Part shown: one piece after another, positions 58,296-64,000 of the stretch
How the letters are laid out: each line of letters opens with the position of its first letter
Position numbering within the stretch: position 1 is the stretch's first letter
The notes under the pieces: model-generated
Told to the model about the DNA's origin: nothing
Databases searched by the model: none
Seen by the model: only the letters and a program-made list of their open reading frames with translations
NCBI GenBank assembly: GCA_032871835.1
Contig: CM065297.1
Location: 1,986,501 to 2,050,500, forward strand
DNA: 64,000 nt
Direction of reading: 5' to 3'
Origin: Dipteronia dyeriana
Lineage: Eukaryota > Streptophyta > Magnoliopsida > Sapindales > Sapindaceae
Program-made: the position numbers and the translations under genes

Positions 58296-60164
58296 CGTTC
58301 AGGTCCTTTCGGGCGTACATGACATCCCAAAATTTCATCATCCTCTCTCTATTGCTTCAGCCAGTACAGAGCCTTCCAAAAATTATGTTTACCGCCCTCT
58401 GTCATTCACTTAGGCTGAGGCTCTCCTTCTTGTCTCGGTTTTCCTTTGGTCGGTCAATTCGATAGGGGACATATTATTGATGGTCTATTTTTCTAGCGAT
58501 TGGGTCATTAATTTGACTTTCCCTGATGGATGTTTCAATGTGGTCTTTTAGCTGATAGCACTTCGATGTGTCGTGACCGCTTTCTTTACAGAACCTACAG
58601 TATTTGATTACGTCTTGATGAGCGTGGATGGACTGCCATGGTCGGTATTTGACTAGGTTTTTGTCATCTACTATGGCCAAAATTTATTCTTGTCTCTTAG
58701 CAAGAGGGGTGTAATTGGTATATAGACCATAGAACTTCTTATCGCTCCGATCGTATTAGTTCCTGATACTCTCTAAGTGATTGCCTTAATGGTTCTCTGC
58801 ATTGCTTCCCTTGGGTTTGATGCTCTCTTCTGGGTGACCCTCATGGACACAGCTACCCACTTGATCTAGTTCTTCCTCTTCATCCATTGTGTAACTGACT
58901 GCCATGTCTATTAGGTCGACGTATGTACTCGGGCACTGCCACTATAAATCGAAAGAAAGCTAACCATTTTGTAAATTGTTGGTGAAAGCTGTCACCATAG
59001 CCTTATCGGTGGAATTATGTATTCCTGACACCTCTTGGGAGAATCTGTTTAGATGACCCTTTAGTGATTTGTCCATTCTTGCTTGAGGGTGGCGAGGTAA
59101 GCCACTGATTTTCTTCTCTAGATATTTCCCATGAATTGACATGAAAAAGCTTGGGTTAGCTCGCTGAAACTCCTAATCATTCCCTGAGGGAGCCTCATGA
59201 ACCACTTAGACCCCAAATCCCCAAAGTTTGTGGGAATGTCAAGCACATCAATAGGTTATCAGAGGCGTACTACGCCATTGCACTTCGGAACCGTCTTTCA
59301 ACTTGAGGAACCTTTCCTAGAATCGGGTTCGCAGAATGCTATTCATAAATGGGCTTTTGGAATCATCATCTAATATGGCTCTCGACCCTTGGCTCTTCAC
59401 TTTTTAGGCCAATTTCTGTATTAGGATATCACTCTCCCCTTTCGGCTCTCCATCTGCCCCTAAACGTTGACGGACACTAAGCCTTTGTTAAATCATGTGA
59501 GTGTCTATTTTAGTTTTGGTGCTCAGGGTATTGAATCTCAATGGGGATTTACCTCTCCGGTGTCTCTTACGTGGTTGTTGGTCACTGTCGTCTGACAAAC
59601 TTGACCTATCCCGCCCATGGACGTTTTCACAAACCTCCCCATGCTTGGAGTTTGTTTGATACCTGTCATGCATTCCATGACCGTCGGCCCCATCGTTTCT
59701 CTTGCGTCCATGGCCTAGTCGACCCAGCTCGCTTGTCAGATCACATTGATTTCGCCCGGGCTCTTTATTCTGCCTTAGGGGCGCATACGGCGTCGAGGCC
59801 ACTATCTCTGATCACAGTATTTGGGCTTGTGGTATGATACGAGTGCCTAACTTGTATCCTGAAATCATCATTGTGGTTGCTGAGAGAGTTATTTCGTGTA
59901 AGGTTGCGTTTTCAATGACCCTTTGCAACGTTACCCTAATTTGTTGCAAGGCCTCGAGCCTTACGCCGGTTGATTGGTTGGTTGGTGGGGATGACGACTG
60001 ATAGGCCCTCATCTACGGGGCTCCCAGTTGATTGATTTCCTCCAGAGTTAGTTTCGCGTGATAGAGGGCTCCGATTTTGGTCACGGTCTGATCTATAACC
60101 GTCCTTGCTGTTTGCCATATGGTGTTGTAATTTCTTACATGCTTAAGGTCTTTTGTCAATCATA

Positions 60165-60184
60165 CCCCCTTTTTCTAGTGCCAA
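60165..60184 (-). other. Primer-binding site of the second Tat-like element
   Basis: On the minus strand it reads TTGGCACTAGAAAAAGGGGG, close to the TTGGCGCTAGAAxxAGGGG-type site of plant gypsy elements. It lies about 45 bp before the gag ATG. The LTR edge would be at about 60187, where the plus strand begins TGTTGG. Confidence 0.6.
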
Positions 60185-60186
60185 TT

Positions 60187-60560
60187 GTTGGTGGTGATTT
60201 TTCATTAAGTGATGAATCAGCTGGTCAACGATGTTGTTTGTAATTCGTTAATGGTGGGAAACGAAATAATACAAAAGAAAGATAAAATTTTACGTGGAAA
60301 AACCCATAGAAGAGGAAAAAAATCATAGTTGCCAGTGACGGCGAGTTAAAATGGTTTCACTATGTAAAAATAGGTTACACATTCAACCTGACTCTCTCTT
60401 TGTATCTAATTCTTACAAATATATTAATATCTTGTTGATCAGAAGATAATTATATCTATTTGAGGCCTCTATTACCTACCATTTGTTCTTTTTTTTAGCG
60501 TATTTTTGTATATAATGTGTTTGTTGAGCTTTGTGTAGGTACATATTCCCTACATATGAT
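60187..60560 (-). repeat. Probable LTR end of the second Tat-like element
   Basis: The sequence adjoins the primer-binding site and starts TGTTGG on the plus strand. The far end and a partner copy were not found. Confidence 0.4.
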
Positions 60561-62530
60561 ATTTGAGTTTAGATGACAGTTAGGAAGCCAAATTTCGGGG
60601 TCCATATCTCCCTCCTCAAAGTGAATTGGGTTTCGTATTACCTATTTTTAGAAAGCCCCATAAGTCTTCTTTCTATCGGTTTTTACGGATCGTAATTTCG
60701 GATTTTCTAGAGGGAGATATGCGTGTTTTCGTAACGGTGTGTAAGGTTGGAAACATGACAGCGGCTGAGAGCTTCATGCAGAACACCCAACTTTCGAGGA
60801 TCATATCTCCCTCCTCAGATTGAATCAAGTTCAGATATTCATATATTTAGAAATCCCCAGAAGTCTTATTTCCAACGGTTTTTACGGATCGCAATTCCGG
60901 ATTTTCTAGAGGGAGATATGCACGTTTTCGTAACGGTGCGCGAGGCTGAAAACTGGTGTCGGGACCGCGACACTAAGTCGCGAAAATCACTGTCACCTGG
61001 TGTGTCGTCATGCAAGACTGCAACACACCTGATTCCAGACCGTGACATGTCAGTTTTAGGCCATTTACAGAGGGAAAAATGTGTCATTTTGCACCCCAAT
61101 TCATCCCAAAACTTTCCCTAACTATAAATACATAATTTTCTCCTATTCTCTACACAACAAAGACAAAGAGAGCCCATTGTTTTCATCTTCTTCTTCACAA
61201 ATCAAGAGAGAGAGAAGCTTCTAAAGCTCCCATGGAGGTTCTCCTCTATGGGAAGCTCACCACCACCCATTTCTACACATCCTCCACCACTTTTGAGAGT
61301 GGATTGTAAGGAGATAGGAGTGGTCTATGACCAATTTCGAGCTAGGGATTTATGGAGCTCTTTGAGAGATTTCTTCAAGGGTTGTCTCATTTAAACTCAT
61401 TCTCTTTGTATTTCATGTTTTCTTGATTGTGTAATCCCCACTTGGGAAATATTGTAAACCTTATTTGCACTCAATATATGTTGGTTGTTTTTATATTCAT
61501 TTGGGTTTTGACTCATTCTTGCTATTATTGATTAATCTCTTATCTTGATATGCTTGTGTATAGAGATTGGAAATTGATATGTGTTCATGGATGAGATTAG
61601 GAGTAGATTAACTTAATTGTAGAAGTAGTTGGAATCAAATATCCCATTTGTGTGTGTATGTCTTTGGAAGGTCGAAATTAACTTGTATGGATGGGTTCGA
61701 GTGTTTGTGGGTTTTTGGTTGTACCTAGGAGGACCAATCCGGGTATAATCTTAACCAATTAGCTCTAAAAAATGAATGAAACTTATTCTATGTAAGACCT
61801 TGCTAGAGTAGGTTTTGGCTTATGTTTATATGCTTAATGGTAGGGACTTAAGGCACAATTACTTCACCGAGACCTTGAGGAGTGATTCGTGTCTCAAATC
61901 CCTTAGTTGAGATTACAAGCACAATTACTTCACCGAATCCTTGGGGAGTGATTTGAGTTTGTAAATCTCTCAATTGAGAGAACAAACCCTTAACTTGAAT
62001 TGAATGTCCTTAATTGAGGGGGATTGCGGATTCATAAGATTGGAGAACACTGTAGTCATTCAGTGGTAAGGACATCTCGGATTGACACCCGAGAAGACTC
62101 GGTGTTCGATTTCCGGTTAAGGATGAGGGGTCTCCTTTTTATCCATTTTGTATTTATGTTCTCCCCTAACTAATAGGATGTCCTTAATGCCTAACAACCA
62201 CTATTTATGCACTTATGTGTGGTGAGCCTTATGTACCTCGTGTGATCATTCTCATGCATCTCTCCTATCCACCCTTTATTATTTGTCACTTTAATCACCA
62301 TTTTCACCCCTCAATATTCCTTTGTTTTTATTTGCATTCTTTTTAGGTTCATTTCCTTTACACACACCTGCAATATGCATACACTTCTCACACACACCAT
62401 TCTCACTACACCCGTATTCTTATTTACATGCTTTCAATAAACATTAGATCGTGAAACGGTCGACGGATGACACCTCCCTGTGGATGATACCATCGCTTAC
62501 CGCTTTACTAGTTTTCAAAACTTTAGAGCA
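60561..62530. repeat. LTR-like sequence with a 200-bp tandem duplication
   Basis: At 60594 and 60794 two 200-bp units begin, each with CATATCTCCCTC and, 108 bp later, its exact reverse complement GAGGGAGATATG. A TATA-like ACTATAAATAC follows (61120-61130). A leader with CT/GA runs follows, then near 62470-62510 CCTCCCTGTGGATGATACC and GCTTACCGCTTTACTAG, words that I know from ends of plant gypsy LTRs. Borders and duplications were not resolved, so this is a likely solo or truncated LTR. Confidence 0.45.
62045..62125 (+). other. tRNA-like segment (A and B box)
   Basis: TAGTCATTCAGTGG (62053-62066) resembles an A box, and GGTGTTCGATTTCC (62101-62114) a B box, 48 bp apart. Between them TCTCGG..CCGAGA could pair as an anticodon stem, but the loop is eight bases and the acceptor stem does not pair well. 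It could be a tRNA pseudogene or a SINE head. Confidence 0.35.
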
Positions 62531-63360
62531 CATTGCGTATGACTTTTTATAAATATTCTTTTGATAATCGCAATTTATTAACGATACAAAAAACGAGTAT
62601 CACTTGTACGATGGAAAAATGGGTTGTATTTATACATTTGTTTTGTAACCCTAAACTTGATACACAAGTAGTTGACTCATAGAATCCCTTTATGATTCTT
62701 CTTGCATGAATCTTCGTGTTCGACTCAATCCCTTTCTTGTAGTGTAGTTGACATCGTGCTTGATTTGAGATCTATTTTCTTTTAGAGTAGATATGGTTGT
62801 TTGGTATTAAAGTGTGATTCTTAACCTTTGTTCCTAGGTGGGATTTCATTTTAGAGTCGCCAGTTATTAATAATACACGTTGAATCTCGAGTCGGGCGAG
62901 TAATCTTTGTTGGGGGCATCTTTTTGCCAATCGGAATTTCGGTATTGGCGAGGTCCTCTTTTGGTCGAGCCATCCTCCTCAAAATGCACTTACTCACGTG
63001 CCCGTCGAAGCTTCTACTCGGATTGGATGATTAGATGACTTCTGATGACATAGCGCATCTTTCTCCAATACTCCTGTTAATTTGATGACGTGTGGGTCGG
63101 TGAAAATTCACATACTAACAAACACAAAAACCAAGCCGGAAGTGTTTTTTCTTATTTAACCGGTCAGTCTAGTCGGATCTTTTGTCTCCGTGACCTAAGA
63201 CCCTAACACACTTTACCTGTAAAAACTAACAAAAACAAAGCCGCCACTTAAGCACTCTCAAGTCTCAAAACCCTCCAGCTCTCTCGCTCTCTCTCTCTCT
63301 ACACCAGATTTCACACATAAACCCAAACCCCACCCACCACCACCACAACCACCAAACAAA
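62531..63360. other. Upstream region of the THADA-like gene
   Basis: The right end (63240-63360) is a CT-rich, then CCA-rich leader, typical for plant housekeeping genes. 62830-63010 contains TTTTAGAGTCGCCAG, a word common in plant repeats, but no element was defined. No other gene was seen. Confidence 0.45.
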
Positions 63361-64000
63361 ATGTCAGCGAAGTGGCGGGCATTGCAGCACCGCCACCGCT
63401 ACACTTACAGCGCCGTCGTCTTCCCTTCTTCCTTCACTGACTCTCTTAACCGATTACAAAACTCTAACTTTTCCAGGTTTTACAGTGACTTGAAGGAACT
63501 AGTCTCTCTCAACTCCATATACTCCCAAGTCAACCATGCAAAGAAATTCGCTGCCTCTTTCGCCGATTTGCTCTCATCTTCATCTGCTACGGACGATGGT
63601 GATGAGTGTTTGCTTGCGGAACCCACGCGACTGTATTTGGAGGTCATGTTCTTGGAGAATTCGCTGCCGCTGCACAGAACTCTAGTCTCTGTTCTGGCAA
63701 AAACGAGGAACTTTCAGTCCCTGATCGGTTCTTGTTTTCGCAGTCTCTGTGATGAGTATGGTGGGTTGTCTGACAAGAAGAAGAGGTTTTGCGTCTCGCG
63801 TGTAGCATTATCTGTGATGGGTATGCCCAAATTGGGGTATTTAGTGGATGTGATTGAAGATTGTGCTGTTTTGGTTGCTTGGGATGTGGTTACAGGGATA
63901 AATGGTGTTGTTTTAGAGGTTAAAGAGTGGGCTAGGCCGTCTCCGATAGCTATGGAGCAGTGCCAGGAGGCTTTGTCTTGCTTGTACTATTTGCTTCAGC
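63361..64000 (+). CDS. THADA: THADA-like protein (DUF2428 family), 5' part
   Basis: The ATG at 63361 follows a CT- and CCA-rich leader with no earlier ATG close by. 213 codons are open to the window edge. The N-terminus MSAKWRALQHRHRYTYSAVV is, from memory, nearly the same as that of the Arabidopsis THADA homologue. It is followed by LVSLNSIYSQVNHAKKFA and helical-repeat-like sequence (LEVMFLENSLPLHRTLVSVL). The full protein is about 2,000 residues, so most of it lies to the right. Relatives (human THADA, yeast Trm732) partner a tRNA 2'-O-methyltransferase acting at position 32. No defect was seen in the visible part. Confidence 0.85.
   Translation, partial: MSAKWRALQHRHRYTYSAVVFPSSFTDSLNRLQNSNFSRFYSDLKELVSLNSIYSQVNHAKKFAASFADLLSSSSATDDGDECLLAEPTRLYLEVMFLENSLPLHRTLVSVLAKTRNFQSLIGSCFRSLCDEYGGLSDKKKRFCVSRVALSVMGMPKLGYLVDVIEDCAVLVAWDVVTGINGVVLEVKEWARPSPIAMEQCQEALSCLYYLLQ

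Larger units (their letters stand above)
55735..60118 (-). pseudogene. gag-protease remnant of a second Tat-like gypsy element
   Basis: On the minus strand gag starts near 60118 (MANSKDGYRSD). It continues with EALQQIRVTLQRVIENATL, a charged linker near 59600, PFMNSILRTRF near 59360, a gag core (59130-58960) and a CCHC zinc knuckle (CRFCKESGHDTSKC, 58599-58558). The protease follows at 57300-56830: VHRVLIDNGSSIDIL (Asp-Asn-Gly in place of Asp-Thr-Gly), then YNALLSRLSLNQ and GVVKGSQEIARK. After the next hAT insert the linker (IESDTLAKEGARG) runs to a stop near 55735. RT, RNase H and integrase are missing. Two hAT elements interrupt it; reading resumes across both when they are left out. Stops and frameshifts are many. 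Confidence 0.82.

Overview
This is nuclear DNA of a flowering plant, most likely a dicot. It is AT-rich, holds spliced genes with ordinary GT..AG introns, carries a decayed insert of chloroplast DNA, contains an Arabidopsis-type TTTAGGG array, and is dominated by Ty3/gypsy, Ty1/copia, LINE, hAT and MITE sequences. All calls come from reading the sequence; no database was searched.

Layout. 487-14997 is one near-complete but dead Ty3/gypsy element with a 5-bp target duplication (TATCA). Its features (two RNase H domains, a 99-bp tandem array after pol, and an antisense accessory gene) point to the Tat lineage. A 1,910-bp Ty1/copia solo LTR sits inside its 3' LTR with its own 5-bp duplication. 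15003-16700 holds a broken RPA-like zinc-ribbon remnant and minisatellites. 17386-24238 is a rearranged gypsy derivative whose right LTR is split by a 1.55-kb hAT element. 24240-24600 is the 5' end of another LTR element in minus orientation. 26490-31850 is an apparently intact six-exon receptor-like cytoplasmic kinase gene (PBL34/35/36 type). 35009-38600 is a dead hAT transposon containing an interstitial telomere-type array. 39309-40453 is a LOTUS-domain plus RING-like gene, possibly 5'-truncated. 41.3-43.86 kb is a chloroplast insert with ndhJ, ndhK and ndhC, all disabled. 44541-46998 is a six-exon RING-CH gene with a 370-bp hAT MITE placed exactly at an intron acceptor. 47762-50590 is a degraded LINE on the minus strand. 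50990-60184 appears to be a second, heavily deleted Tat-like element on the minus strand (gag and protease kept, RT to integrase lost). It again has an antisense accessory gene and is interrupted by three hAT elements and one Harbinger-like MITE. 60.5-62.5 kb looks like LTR-type sequence. At 63361 a THADA-like gene begins and runs off the right edge.

How the parts relate. Three host genes look usable: the kinase, the RING-CH gene and THADA. The LOTUS/RING gene is doubtful. They are unrelated in function and lie among nested transposons. The most informative structures are the antisense spliced accessory genes in two separate gypsy elements, a MITE whose target duplication copied a splice acceptor, a copia LTR placed directly behind a gypsy TATA box, and five non-autonomous hAT elements built from the same CGGTT-rich subterminal repeats.
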